Assembly (NCBI GenBank): GCA_023230325.1
Contig: JALNXN010000003.1
Location: forward strand, 6,731 to 70,730
Direction of reading: 5' to 3'
From: an archaeon
GTDB lineage: Archaea; Iainarchaeota; Iainarchaeia; Iainarchaeales; CSSED10-239
Length of the DNA: 64,000 bases
Shown: one piece after another, positions 26,446 to 35,437 of the stretch
Numbering within the stretch: position 1 is the first letter of the stretch
Layout: each line of letters starts with the position of its first letter
Notes under the pieces: model-generated
Databases searched by the model: none
The model's input: the letters and a program-made list of their open reading frames with translations, nothing else
What the model was told of the DNA's origin: nothing
Made by a program: the position numbers and the translations under genes

Positions 26446-27110
26446 AAATAGTTTTTGATTCAGGAGTGTTAATTAGTTTCTCAGAAACATGCTTTTTATC
26501 TTTATTTAAAGGTTTAAGAGACAATCTAGGGGAATTTATAATTACTAAAAATGTAAAATATGAGGTGATTGATAGACCCAAAAATGTTATGAGATTTAAA
26601 TTAAGTTCAATTAGAATTGACGAACAGCTAATGGGTGGAATTTTTACAGTTGCACAAGGCAGTAAAGAGCTAGATAAGGTTACTAAGAAAATAATAGAAT
26701 TAACAAACAACATGTTCTATGTTAGAGGAAAACCAATTAAGATAATTCAGATTGGGGAAGCTGAAAGTCTAGCTTTAATAGGGCTTACAGAAGCAAGTTA
26801 TTTAGCAGTTGATGAGAGAACAACAAGGATGTTGATTGAAGAGCCTTATGCTTTACTTTCTATTTTTAAAAGAAAATATAATACTGGTAATATTAATTTT
26901 GATAAAAATAAATATCTAAAATTTAAAGAAATTATTGGAAATGTTCAGTCTGTAAGGTCTGTTGATCTTTTTTCATATGCTTATAAGAATAATTTAATAA
27001 CAGATGTTTACAAGGACAAAGATGCTTTAAAAGCAGTTTTATATGCTTTAAAGTTTAAGGGTTGTGCAGTTTCTTTTGAAGAAATTAATCAATATGTTTC
27101 TGAAATGTAA
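26442..27110 (+). CDS. PIN-domain nuclease-like protein
   Basis: A 222-residue protein with the acidic residues of a PIN-type RNase: D6 in IVFDSGVLISF, E41 region, GEAESLAL with E106/E108, and D124 in YLAVDERTTRML. The last 80 residues are an extra helical domain. PIN domains cut RNA in a Mg2+-dependent way, either as toxins or in RNA processing. It overlaps the upstream helical gene by 4 bp and is followed 11 bp later by a further hypothetical gene, so three genes appear to form an operon. Confidence 0.8.
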   Translation: MKIVFDSGVLISFSETCFLSLFKGLRDNLGEFIITKNVKYEVIDRPKNVMRFKLSSIRIDEQLMGGIFTVAQGSKELDKVTKKIIELTNNMFYVRGKPIKIIQIGEAESLALIGLTEASYLAVDERTTRMLIEEPYALLSIFKRKYNTGNINFDKNKYLKFKEIIGNVQSVRSVDLFSYAYKNNLITDVYKDKDALKAVLYALKFKGCAVSFEEINQYVSEM

Positions 27111-27121
27111 AATGATTGCTT

Positions 27122-28069
27122 ATGAAAATTATAAAAAAAGATAATAACTATATTTTAAAAGGTAATGAGAGTGAGATTGGTTTAGTTGATAGATTAGAAG
27201 GTATTGAGTTAGATGTTATAGAAGTTAATGAGGTTGTTTTTGTTTTATCTAAAGTAATTTCTAAAAACAAAACAAAAGACTTAGATAATTTTAGAAGTTC
27301 TTTTGAAAAAGGAAAAGACTTTGAAAAAGGAAAAGACTCTCTTCTAGAAGTTAAAGATAAGATTTTACAGATCCTAAATAATAGAGACATCTCTGTAAAG
27401 GACAAAGTTGAGGGTAGATTTGAAAAATTGTTTTTAAGAGATGTAGATTTACCAATTTTCAAAAAAATGATTAAAGATAATGAGATAATTTTATTTAAAT
27501 TATCCCAAAAATATAAAAGAAATATCTATAAGGTTAATGAGGGTTTAGAAGATTTAAAAGAACCTGCACATGAGGAAGTTAACTTTAAAGAGCCAATTTC
27601 TAAAATTAACACTTATGATGAAATAAATTTTAAAAAAAATGCCATAGATAAAACTAATGGTAATAAAACCAATTCTGATAGTAATTCCAAAAGTAATACC
27701 AACAATTTAGACTTTAAAACTGCTGATGACTACAAAGACTCATTTTCTTTCTTTGACAACAACCAATACATAATAATTAAAAACCAAAACCTAGCTTTAC
27801 ACTTTTCAGAAAAATATAAAGAAAAAATTAAGAATAACGAGATTGTTGGGCTTAAGTCTTTTGATGGCAACTACTATGTTATTTCTTTTGAGTTACTTTC
27901 AGAAATTAAAAATAAGATTTTAAATTTAAAAATGTCTTCAACTTTTAATATTGAGGAACTTTCAAGCAAATTAAGTTTAGATAAAGATGTTACAAAAATA
28001 ACCTTAGAAATATTAAAGGAAGAGTGTTTAGTTATTGAAAAGAAAAAAAATCTTTTTCAATTTGTTTAA
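27122..28069 (+). CDS. Two-domain protein with possible winged helix at C-terminus
   Basis: About 315 residues, no membrane segment. The N-terminal part (1-155) ends in charged helices. An Asn/Ser/Lys-rich linker spans about 165-205. The C-terminal part has a strand-helix region (YIIIKNQNLALHFSEKYKEKI) and a likely winged helix (STFNIEELSSKLSLDKDVTKITLEILKEECLV). That suggests DNA binding or protein-protein contact. The family is not recognised. It sits 11 bp after the PIN gene and 22 bp before a small membrane protein gene. Confidence 0.6.
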   Translation: MKIIKKDNNYILKGNESEIGLVDRLEGIELDVIEVNEVVFVLSKVISKNKTKDLDNFRSSFEKGKDFEKGKDSLLEVKDKILQILNNRDISVKDKVEGRFEKLFLRDVDLPIFKKMIKDNEIILFKLSQKYKRNIYKVNEGLEDLKEPAHEEVNFKEPISKINTYDEINFKKNAIDKTNGNKTNSDSNSKSNTNNLDFKTADDYKDSFSFFDNNQYIIIKNQNLALHFSEKYKEKIKNNEIVGLKSFDGNYYVISFELLSEIKNKILNLKMSSTFNIEELSSKLSLDKDVTKITLEILKEECLVIEKKKNLFQFV

Positions 28070-28091
28070 ATAAAGAGGATGTGAAGATAAG

Positions 28092-28292
28092 ATGGATATT
28101 ATAACAATTATTTTATTGTGTGCAATTGGTGTTTTTGTTATTGGAAATATTTTAGTTTCAATTATGCTTAAAAGAACAAAACAAACTTTATCTTTTGGAA
28201 ATTCCTATAATGCAAAAATAGATGTTTTAAAATCAAAGATAGATGTTTTAAACAACAGAGTTACAAGATTAGAAGCAAATCTTAAGAAATAG
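28092..28292 (+). CDS. Small membrane protein with coiled-coil tail
   Basis: 66 residues: one membrane helix at about 2-24 (IITIILLCAIGVFVIGNILV), then a coiled coil (IDVLKSKIDVLNNRVTRLEANLKK) facing the cytoplasm. A GAGGATGTGA ribosome-binding site lies upstream. It is the last gene of the PIN-gene operon; its stop codon touches the end of the box C/D RNA on the other strand. Confidence 0.65.
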   Translation: MDIITIILLCAIGVFVIGNILVSIMLKRTKQTLSFGNSYNAKIDVLKSKIDVLNNRVTRLEANLKK

Positions 28293-28354
28293 GCTCAGCC
28301 CGCCCATCTATCATCATAAAATCAGCAGGTGTTCAAATTATCATCATTGCCATA
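28289..28354 (-). ncRNA. Box C/D guide sRNA
   Basis: Read on the minus strand, in order: a GGC terminal-stem half, box C ATGATGA (28347-28341), a 15-nt guide, box D' CTGA (28325-28322), a 4-nt spacer, box C' ATGATGA (28317-28311), a 12-nt guide, box D CTGA (28298-28295) and the matching GCC. All four boxes match the consensus, and spacing fits archaeal C/D RNAs that direct 2'-O-methylation of rRNA or tRNA with fibrillarin, Nop5 and L7Ae. The expected targets are complementary to TTTGAACACCTG and AGATGGGCGGG; they could not be checked here. Confidence 0.85.
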
Positions 28355-28437
28355 AATATATATTGCTTAGAAAGCTTTTTATTCTGTAACCATAAGCTTT
28401 AAAAAAAGTATGAGCTTAATAAATTATAGTGTTTGTT

Positions 28438-29109
28438 ATGAATATACCATTGATTGTTCAAGAGTTACTTAAGAGAGTAAAAGAAGAGCAGATAATCTCT
28501 ATTTGTGCTTTTGAAAAAGATATTGAACTGATTGATGAGTTAGTAAAGATTTTAATTATTGAAAAAAAGAACCTCTTTTTTGTACCAATCAATTCAAGGC
28601 AAGCAAAACAATTAAGTGATCTTGGTCAAAAGACAATCTCCTTAAACGATAGAGAAATTGACGTTGCTATAGAGTTTGTGGATGGTGTTGATCAATATTA
28701 TAATTTTTTTAAGAAGAAAACAAATTCTTTTATAAGGGATAAGATGATAAGTCAATCTGCTCTAAACCTAATTGTTGTTGTTAACAATCACAATTTTAAA
28801 GAAGAAATAGATTCTGATATTTATGTTGAGATTAGTTCTTTTGCTTGGCAGAGAACAATTTCTAATCTTCAAAGTTATGGGCTTGCAAGAATTGTAAGTG
28901 ATGTTGATGGTAATTTTTTTAAAACAGAAATGGGTCATTATTTAGCAAGAATAACAATTGATAAGAACATAATTCTTGAGGACTTTGAATATTCTGTAAG
29001 AAACATTCCTGGAGTTTTAGAGACTGGTTTATTTTTGGGTTTAGCAGACACAATTTTTGTGTACTTTGAGGAAGAGAACAGATTAGAGATTAAGACAAGA
29101 GCTAAATAA
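28438..29109 (+). CDS. Ribose-5-phosphate isomerase A-like protein, active site altered
   Basis: 223 residues that align along most of their length with RpiA: DVAIEFVDGVDQ for DVAIDGADE, IRDKMISQSAL for LREKIVASA, VEISSFAWQRT for VEVIPFAWRR, and IPGVLETGLFLGLADTIFV for IPGVVENGLFxGxAD. RpiA interconverts ribose-5- and ribulose-5-phosphate. The phosphate loop (GTGST) near the N-terminus is absent, the Gly-rich loop after the catalytic Lys is replaced by KKKTNS, and the catalytic Glu is Asp. It may be inactive or have changed substrate. ATG 28438 was chosen over GTG 28429; no ribosome-binding site is visible. Confidence 0.8.
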   Translation: MNIPLIVQELLKRVKEEQIISICAFEKDIELIDELVKILIIEKKNLFFVPINSRQAKQLSDLGQKTISLNDREIDVAIEFVDGVDQYYNFFKKKTNSFIRDKMISQSALNLIVVVNNHNFKEEIDSDIYVEISSFAWQRTISNLQSYGLARIVSDVDGNFFKTEMGHYLARITIDKNIILEDFEYSVRNIPGVLETGLFLGLADTIFVYFEEENRLEIKTRAK

Positions 29110-29120
29110 TTTATAATTAG

Positions 29121-29260
29121 AGGACAATTTTTAATTTAAAAGCATGATTTCTAATTTAAAGTGTGGTTTGTGATAAGTAGAATTTGATTTTCAATTAGAT
29201 GAGTGGGTTTTTCAATTTGAAGAGTAGCTTCTAATTAGAAGAGTAGTTTTTAATTTAGAA
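29121..29260. repeat. Degenerate tandem repeats of about 20 bp
   Basis: Six or seven imperfect copies of a unit like GAGTAGTTTTTAATTTAGAA follow each other upstream of tRNA-Met; the last two copies (29222-29260) are the most alike. No frame or RNA fold is evident. Confidence 0.6.
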
Positions 29261-29325
29261 ATATATATAAATAATTTGTTTCTAAAATATATAGATCTTA
29301 TTTTTAAAAACAAGTAAAATATTGT

Positions 29326-29398
29326 GCCTCGGTAGCTTAGTGGTTAAAGCGCCAGACTCATAATCTGGAGACCGCCAGTCCGACTCTGGCTCGAGGCA
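29326..29398 (+). tRNA. tRNA-Met (CAU), elongator type
   Basis: Acceptor GCCTCGG/TCGAGGC (last pair G-U); anticodon stem CCAGA/TCTGG with loop CTCATAA, anticodon CAU. Because AUA is read by the UAU tRNA at 4381, this is taken as the elongator methionine tRNA. The T-loop is TCCGACT, with C instead of U at position 55. The discriminator is A. Confidence 0.9.
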
Positions 29399-29507
29399 CT
29401 TCTAGTTTATAGAATAATTAATTTTCATATTATATTCAACTAATTATTTTCAATTAAATATGTTTCTATATTAAATACACATATAGTTTTAAATAAAAGA
29501 AAAATAT

Positions 29508-29942
29508 ATGAACAAGAAGTTTTGGTGGGTAATTATTGCGATAGTTATTGTCATAACTGTATTTTTAGTTGTCAATTTTAATTCTAATCGTTCTCGGGTA
29601 TCTGACAATTTATCTTGTGAGATTACTTTTGAATTTTATAAATTAAATTATTGCGAAACAGATTCTGATTGTCTTATTGGCTGTTCAAGTACATTGCACC
29701 CTTGTTGAGAACTACACTTTTATAATAAGTATGAAGATTTATCTAATTTAAATGGGTTATTTGAAAAATGCTGAATGCTTAAAAAAGATTTATATCAAAT
29801 TGTTTGTTTTGTAAATACCTGTTATGATTTTGAGAATGGTAATTTTAATGATGTTAATATAAGTTGTGTAAATAATATTTGTTTTTCTAATAGTGATAAT
29901 AAACATTATTTTAGGAGTGAGGATATAATTTGTTCGAAATAA
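29508..29942 (+). pseudogene. Cys-rich membrane-anchored protein gene with two in-frame TGA codons
   Basis: From ATG 29508 the frame encodes an N-terminal membrane helix (residues 4-25) and then a Cys-rich outside domain. TGA at 29706 would stop it at 66 residues, but the same frame goes on, broken once more by TGA at 29772, to TAA at 29940. The continuation has the same composition and spaced Cys residues (IVCFVNTC, ISCVNNIC, IICSK), so the whole 144-codon frame looks like one gene. Each TGA directly follows a Cys codon. Either it is a recently broken gene or the TGAs are recoded. TGA serves as a normal stop elsewhere in the window. Confidence 0.6.
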
Positions 29943-30140
29943 TTTAAGAATAATTATTTTACTTTTTTAATAATATCTTTTTGTATATAAAATGTGTTAT
30001 TTTTTCTAGAGAGATCAACTAATCAGACATTATTTTTGTATAGTATTTTTTTAAGATAAAAGGTTAACTACTACAAAACATAGCAAGTTTCTTAAATTAA
30101 TTGGTAGCTATTAATATATTTAATTTATAGCCTGACAAAC

Positions 30141-31556
30141 ATGAAGAAACTAAAAAGATTATTTAGATTGGAAAGAATTGTATTTTACCCAGTATTATTT
30201 ATAAGTAGTATTCTTATTTTTTTAATTGGCTTATTGTTAATAAAATTACTGTTTGGTAATTGTAGTGGCATGAGTTGTATTACAACAGGAATTTTTATTT
30301 CATTTTTATTATTTGGAGTAGTTATTGCCTTAGTTGTTAGTAATATATTTTTAGTTATTAAATACGAAGCAAAGAACAAAAACAATAATAAACAAAAAAA
30401 CATATTAACTATTTACATTGTTGTTGTTTCACTATTGATTTTGGCATTATTTTATGGTCCAACCATAACTGATAAATATTATAAAATCAAATATGATAAA
30501 TTTCAATCAGATTATGAACTTGCTATGGAGGAAGCTGCAAAAAATAGTGATATAGGCGCTTGTATAAAAGAAGTAGAAAAAACATATTCTAAAAACTATT
30601 GTGTTTCTGAATATGAGTATTGTAGAAACATATGTGACAAATATTTTGGGATTTATCTATCTAAATTTGCAATAGATAATAATGATAGTGATCTTTGTAA
30701 TGATAACATCTATTGTTTTTATGAATTTGGGAAAAGTACATTAGATGTAAATTATTGTTTAAAAGTAACTGATAATTATTTTAAGAATGAGTGTATTTTA
30801 ACTGTTGCCAGCAATAAAAAAGAACTTAACTTTTGTAACTACTTTGAAAAAAATGAAGATAAACAAAATTGTTTCTCTTTAGTATTAACTTATATTTCAA
30901 AAAATACAAAAATTAAAGATGCATCAATTTGTTCAAAGATTGAAGATATAATTGCAAAAGAAAATTGTATTATCCAATATTCTAATAATTTTGATGATTG
31001 TTATTCTTTAACTTTAAGTGGTAATAAAGACAAGTGTATAAATGGATTATCTAGCCGTATAAAAAATAATCCAGATAATTATGGAAATACAACAGACAAA
31101 GATACAAGTCATTGTTTAGATATTAATTCAGTAGGAGAGAGTAATATAATTATTAGAGATAACTGTATAAAAAATTTAGCAAAAACAATTGATGAGTGTG
31201 ATTGGATATCTAGTAAATATACGAAAATAGATTGTTACAAGTCAATTGCTGTAAATAAAAATGATGCAAATATTTGCATGTTAATGTATGATATTCCTGA
31301 TTTTACTGAATCTGATATAACTTCTGTTCGGAGTTGTTTATATTCTATTTTAATTATAAAAATAGAAGACTGTAAAAAATATTCTGATTTCTTTATAACA
31401 CAAGATGATATAGACGAATGTGTTAAGAGAGTTGCAATATCATATTTCGATTTAGAGGCATGTAATGAAATTGTTTCTCAAGAAATTAAAGATGAATGCG
31501 AATCAAATATTAATTCCTTTTTAAAAAAGAATAAAAAATTTAAAATTTATAGATGA
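30141..31556 (+). CDS. Membrane protein with Cys-rich repeats
   Basis: 471 residues. Three membrane helices occupy about 14-35, 48-70 and 88-108. The remaining 360 residues form an outside domain with about 35 Cys in loosely repeated units of 25-35 residues (patterns like ND..LC.....Y.F....D..YC.K), resembling helical Sel1-like repeats joined by disulfides. Such proteins are frequent in small archaeal genomes; binding or surface roles are inferred. A TATA-like stretch lies about 25 bp before the ATG and no ribosome-binding site is seen. It follows the TGA-interrupted Cys-rich gene. Confidence 0.75.
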   Translation: MKKLKRLFRLERIVFYPVLFISSILIFLIGLLLIKLLFGNCSGMSCITTGIFISFLLFGVVIALVVSNIFLVIKYEAKNKNNNKQKNILTIYIVVVSLLILALFYGPTITDKYYKIKYDKFQSDYELAMEEAAKNSDIGACIKEVEKTYSKNYCVSEYEYCRNICDKYFGIYLSKFAIDNNDSDLCNDNIYCFYEFGKSTLDVNYCLKVTDNYFKNECILTVASNKKELNFCNYFEKNEDKQNCFSLVLTYISKNTKIKDASICSKIEDIIAKENCIIQYSNNFDDCYSLTLSGNKDKCINGLSSRIKNNPDNYGNTTDKDTSHCLDINSVGESNIIIRDNCIKNLAKTIDECDWISSKYTKIDCYKSIAVNKNDANICMLMYDIPDFTESDITSVRSCLYSILIIKIEDCKKYSDFFITQDDIDECVKRVAISYFDLEACNEIVSQEIKDECESNINSFLKKNKKFKIYR

Positions 31557-31724
31557 AAATTATTTTTAACTATATATTTAAAACTAATAGAAACTCATCA
31601 CTTAAAAATGTATTAATTATTTTTGATGGATGACTGTATATGTTTTTAAATTTAGTAATAATTACTTGAAATCAAGAGTCAATGCTTTTTTAAACTAATA
31701 TTTTTTAGTTTAAACAAATTATTT

Positions 31725-33923
31725 TTACAATTTCTTCTTCTTTAAAAGTAAAGAGTTTGTTACAACACTCACACTACTTAAAGCCATTGCTCCTCCAGCA
31801 ATTATTGGAGATAAAAGCCAACCTGTAGACATATAAAGAACACCTCCTGCAATTGGTATTCCAATAACATTATAGAAAAGTGCCCAAAACATGTTCTGCT
31901 TTATTTTTCGCATAGTTTGCTTTGATAGTTTAATGGCTTTTGCAACATCTAGCAGATCATTTTTCATAAGAACAATGTTTCCAGTTTCCATTGCAACATC
32001 GGTCCCACTTCCCATTGCTATTCCTATGTCTGCCTGGGCAAGAGCTGGTGAGTCATTTATTCCATCTCCAACCATCCCAACTTTATAAGTTCCATTCTGT
32101 TGAAGCTTTTTAATATAATTTGCTTTTTCTTCAGGAAGAACCTCTGAGAAGATATTTTCAATCCCAACTTGTTTAGCAATAGCTTTAGCTGTTCTATCAT
32201 TATCTCCTGTTATCATGTAAGGTATTATTCCTAACTTTTTAAGTTCTAAAACGGCCTTTGGAGAAGACTCCTTAATAATATCTGCTACTGCTATAATTCC
32301 AAGTATCTTTTGTTCATTACACAGAATCATCACAGTCTTACCTTGTGTTTCAAGTTCTTGTATTTTTTCTAAAAACATATTATCTTGGACACTTTGTTGG
32401 GTCATAAGTTTCATATTTCCAAAGTAATATGTTTTATTATCTAAATTTGCTTTTACCCCATAACCAGGAATTGCTTTAAAGTTAGTTGTATTTTTAAAAT
32501 TTATTTTATCTTTTCCATAATTAACAATTGCTTCTGCAAGAGGGTGCTCAGAATGTTTTTCAATGCTTGCTACAATTTCTAAAAATAAATTGTTTGATAT
32601 TTTCTTGTCTGTTAAGATATCAGTAACAACTGGTTTTCCAACTGTTAAGGTTCCAGTTTTATCAAACACCATATACTTCAATTTATGAGCAGTTTCTAAA
32701 GCTTCTCCCCCCTTAATCAAAATTCCATGTTCTGCACCTTTCCCAGTTCCAACCATTATTGCTGTTGGTGTGGCAAGGCCTAAGGCACAAGGGCAAGCAA
32801 TAACTAAGATCCCAACTGAAATAAGTATAGAAAAACTTAAAGTTTGACCTATTATTAAATACCAAATAAGACCAGACATTAAAGCAACACCAATAACAAT
32901 TGGAACAAAGTAGGAAGAAATGTAATCTGCAAATCTCTGGATTGGTGCTTTTTTACCTTGAGCATCCTCAACAAGCTTAATTATGTGTGCTAAGGTGGTT
33001 TCTTCTCCAACCTTTGTTGCCTTAACCTTTAAGCTTCCATGTTTATTGATTGTTGCACTAATAACAAAATCTCCTTTTCTTTTCCCAAGAGGTATACTTT
33101 CTCCTGTAATCATACTTTCATCAACAGATGAAATTCCTTCTATAATTATCCCATCAACAGGAATCTTACTCCCAGGTTTAACTAAAAAAACATCTCCTAC
33201 TTTTAAATCATCAACAGAAATAATAGATTCCTTTCCATCCTTAATTACAATTGCAGTCTTTGGAGAAAGATTAATTAATTTTTTAATTGCATTACTTGTT
33301 TTTCCTTTTGCAATTTCTTCCAGTAACTTTCCAAGTAACACAAGTGTAATTAATATTATTGATATTTCAAAATATTGCATACTTCCTGGACTAAACAAGA
33401 CATTGTACACACTTAAAAAGTATGCAGAAAGTGTTCCAATTGAGATTAAAGTATCCATGTTTGTACTTCTGTTTTTTAATGCATTTAAAGCACCTTTATA
33501 AAATCCCCATCCTGAAATAAATTGAACTGGGGTTGCTAGTAGGAATAAAATATAATCTGTGTATAAAAGATGTACATTAAACCAATCTAGAAACATAATA
33601 ATTAAAGTTGGGATTGCAAATATTAAAGAAAACACAAATAATCTTTTTAATTTGTTAAAGGCTTTTCTTTTATCTTCTCTAATTTTATTTTGATCATGTT
33701 GTTTGGTGATCAATTCTGCTCCATATCCTGTTCTATCTATTGTTTTTATGATATCTAAAGTAGAGATTGTGTTTTCATCATATACCACAGTAGCTTTTTC
33801 TGTTGCTAAATTAACATTAGATGAAAGAACACCTTCCTTTTTATTCAATCCATTTTCTATAATTGTAGCACAGCTAGCACAATGCATTCCCTTAATTGAT
33901 AAATCAATTTCTTTTTTATTCAT
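31725..33923 (-). CDS. copA: Copper-exporting P1B-type ATPase
   Basis: 732 residues. An N-terminal heavy-metal domain carries GMHCASC (residues 13-19). Eight membrane helices are expected; the metal-binding CPC is in [15 protein letters not shown]. The phosphorylation motif DKTGT, the nucleotide-binding SEHPLAEA and the hinge [16 protein letters not shown] are all intact. CPC plus the C-terminal membrane residues are of the Cu+ (or Ag+) exporting type. It heads away from the neighbouring cupredoxin, membrane protein and CopZ genes, which lie upstream on the same strand, so one copper operon is likely. Confidence 0.96.
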   Translation of the reverse strand: MNKKEIDLSIKGMHCASCATIIENGLNKKEGVLSSNVNLATEKATVVYDENTISTLDIIKTIDRTGYGAELITKQHDQNKIREDKRKAFNKLKRLFVFSLIFAIPTLIIMFLDWFNVHLLYTDYILFLLATPVQFISGWGFYKGALNALKNRSTNMDTLISIGTLSAYFLSVYNVLFSPGSMQYFEISIILITLVLLGKLLEEIAKGKTSNAIKKLINLSPKTAIVIKDGKESIISVDDLKVGDVFLVKPGSKIPVDGIIIEGISSVDESMITGESIPLGKRKGDFVISATINKHGSLKVKATKVGEETTLAHIIKLVEDAQGKKAPIQRFADYISSYFVPIVIGVALMSGLIWYLIIGQTLSFSILISVGILVIACPCALGLATPTAIMVGTGKGAEHGILIKGGEALETAHKLKYMVFDKTGTLTVGKPVVTDILTDKKISNNLFLEIVASIEKHSEHPLAEAIVNYGKDKINFKNTTNFKAIPGYGVKANLDNKTYYFGNMKLMTQQSVQDNMFLEKIQELETQGKTVMILCNEQKILGIIAVADIIKESSPKAVLELKKLGIIPYMITGDNDRTAKAIAKQVGIENIFSEVLPEEKANYIKKLQQNGTYKVGMVGDGINDSPALAQADIGIAMGSGTDVAMETGNIVLMKNDLLDVAKAIKLSKQTMRKIKQNMFWALFYNVIGIPIAGGVLYMSTGWLLSPIIAGGAMALSSVSVVTNSLLLKKKKL

Positions 33924-33979
33924 AAATTCTCTTTTTTATTTAATTTTTTTCAATTTATTTTCTTAGTACAATTTTTAAT

Positions 33980-34447
33980 TCAATTTACTGAAAAAAAACC
34001 TTTCCCCATATTCATTGAACAAGCAATTAGAAATTTTCCTTCTTTATTTGGTGTAAATTCTATTATGTTGTCTGTTGGTGTAACATACTTTCTAACCCCA
34101 AAATCTTTAATCACTACACTTCTCATACATCCATTAACAGTTTTTGTATCAACTGTAATTTTTACAGGTATTCCTTTCTTTAAAGTATTTGGTGTAAGAA
34201 CATATTCATAATTTTTAAAGCTTAAAGTTGCAGTTTGTGTTTCTTGTTTTTGTGTCTCTTGTTTTGGATCTAAATTATTTTTGTTTGAAGTGTTGTCATT
34301 ATTTAAAATCTTATTATTTGATAATGTGTTATTTTCATTTATAATTGTTTTTGATGGATTATTAAAAGCAGATGCAGATATTATCCCAAAAGCAACAATT
34401 ATTGCAATCGCTACAATTCCTAAGACTATTGTTTTCTTATTTCCCAT
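33980..34447 (-). CDS. Membrane-anchored cupredoxin-like copper-binding protein
   Basis: 155 residues. An N-terminal membrane helix or signal (about 6-29) is followed by an Asn-rich linker and a cupredoxin-type beta domain from about 75. Copper ligands expected from the family are visible: Cys and Met in NGCMRSVV, and the closing motif CSMNMGKG. Such domains bind Cu(I)/Cu(II) outside the membrane and pass it to exporters. AGGAGGG precedes the ATG. It lies between copA and the Met-rich membrane protein. Confidence 0.85.
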   Translation of the reverse strand: MGNKKTIVLGIVAIAIIVAFGIISASAFNNPSKTIINENNTLSNNKILNNDNTSNKNNLDPKQETQKQETQTATLSFKNYEYVLTPNTLKKGIPVKITVDTKTVNGCMRSVVIKDFGVRKYVTPTDNIIEFTPNKEGKFLIACSMNMGKGFFSVN

Positions 34448-34469
34448 ATATTATTTCCCTCCTATAAAC

Positions 34470-35150
34470 TTATACTAAAAAGATTGATTTTGGTAAAAAT
34501 AAAATAACTCCATTTAATAAAAATGTTACAATTACTGTTACTGATATTATTGTTGATATTTTTACATGCACAAGCTTATATTCTTCATGATTGTCCTTTA
34601 TTGCTTCCTCATAAAACATGTACGACATACCAACTAATATTGCAACATTGATTAGCATGTAAACTGGCATAAATGCTTTTATGTGGTCAGTAAACATCAT
34701 AACTGTGATCATAGACCCCATTGTTCCACCCATGATCCCAGACATCATTCCCTGTAAAACACCCATGGTGGTTTTAGAGTGTAGTCCTGACCAAACCCCA
34801 ATTCCAACTCCAATCAATGTTCCCGCCATTGCTCCTATAAAAAAACCATTAGTGATACCAACAATTCCTCCAATTAGCATCCCAGCCTGCATTCCAAGAC
34901 TCATCCCTATCATCATTCCAGTCATACAGTTTATTTTGACTTTATAGGTTATAAAATGCCAGGTGCAACCTATAAGAAAAGCAATACTGATGTTTAGGTA
35001 TAAAAACCAAAGAGCATAGTCAATCATTATTCCTGAACTTTTTAGAAATAAAAAATGAATTCCAATTTCAATTATTGAAGATATTATAAATGTTAATATT
35101 ATAATAAATATTGCTTTTTTTTCAATTTTAAAATTATTATTTTTACTCAA
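34470..35150 (-). CDS. Gly/Met-rich multi-span membrane protein of the copper island
   Basis: 226 residues with about seven membrane helices. The middle helices are packed with Gly and Met (MTGMMIGMSLGMQAGMLIGG, LQGMMSGIMGGTMGSMITVMM), a composition seen in membrane proteins that handle Cu(I) through Met thioethers. The start is TTG at 35150 behind GGTGAA, directly after the copZ stop, so it is co-translated with copZ. A copper-transfer or uptake role is inferred from composition and neighbours only. Confidence 0.7.
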   Translation of the reverse strand: MSKNNNFKIEKKAIFIIILTFIISSIIEIGIHFLFLKSSGIMIDYALWFLYLNISIAFLIGCTWHFITYKVKINCMTGMMIGMSLGMQAGMLIGGIVGITNGFFIGAMAGTLIGVGIGVWSGLHSKTTMGVLQGMMSGIMGGTMGSMITVMMFTDHIKAFMPVYMLINVAILVGMSYMFYEEAIKDNHEEYKLVHVKISTIISVTVIVTFLLNGVILFLPKSIFLV

Positions 35151-35153
35151 AGT

Positions 35154-35357
35154 TTATTTCACCCTATACCCTTTTTCTCTAATGACTTCTTTTATTTTTA
35201 AATCACTAATTTTGTTTTCATCAAATATTACTTTTACCTTTCCATTAGCTGAGGAAACATTAACTTCTGTAACTCCTTTTTTTTCAAGAAGTCCCTCCTT
35301 AATAAGATACTCACAACTTTTACATGTCATACCTTTTACATTAAATTCTAGATCCAT
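35154..35357 (-). CDS. copZ: CopZ-like copper chaperone (HMA domain)
   Basis: 67 residues, a single heavy-metal-associated domain. The metal site is GMTCKSC with C12 and C15; the rest (VTEVNVSSANGKVKVIFDE, IREKGYRV) gives the beta-alpha-beta-beta-alpha-beta fold. Such chaperones carry Cu(I) to the ATPase CopA. GGTGAT precedes the ATG. It is the first gene of the copper operon, behind the palindromic operator candidate at 35424-35437. Confidence 0.95.
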   Translation of the reverse strand: MDLEFNVKGMTCKSCEYLIKEGLLEKKGVTEVNVSSANGKVKVIFDENKISDLKIKEVIREKGYRVK

Positions 35358-35396
35358 TTTAAATCACCTTTTTATAATTAATTTGTAATTATCTTA

Positions 35397-35437
35397 TTTT
35401 GAAACTACTTATATATATACTTATGAAACTAGTTTCA
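35397..35437 (-). promoter_or_regulatory. Promoter and operator of the copper operon
   Basis: A perfect 14-bp palindrome TGAAACTAGTTTCA (35424-35437) and a second half-site TTTGAAACTA (about 35398-35407) flank the TATA-like run CTTATATATATACTT. On the minus strand the palindrome sits just upstream of the TATA box, where it would cover the BRE/TFB site of the copZ promoter. Binding by the regulator encoded at 35545-36054 is inferred. Confidence 0.6.

Noticed and set aside
29508..29942. General reassignment of TGA to an amino acid in this organism
   Set aside because: TGA ends conserved genes (rpl39e, rpl31e with its 4-bp overlap into aif6, the antiporter gene), and the visible tRNA-Trp has a CCA anticodon.
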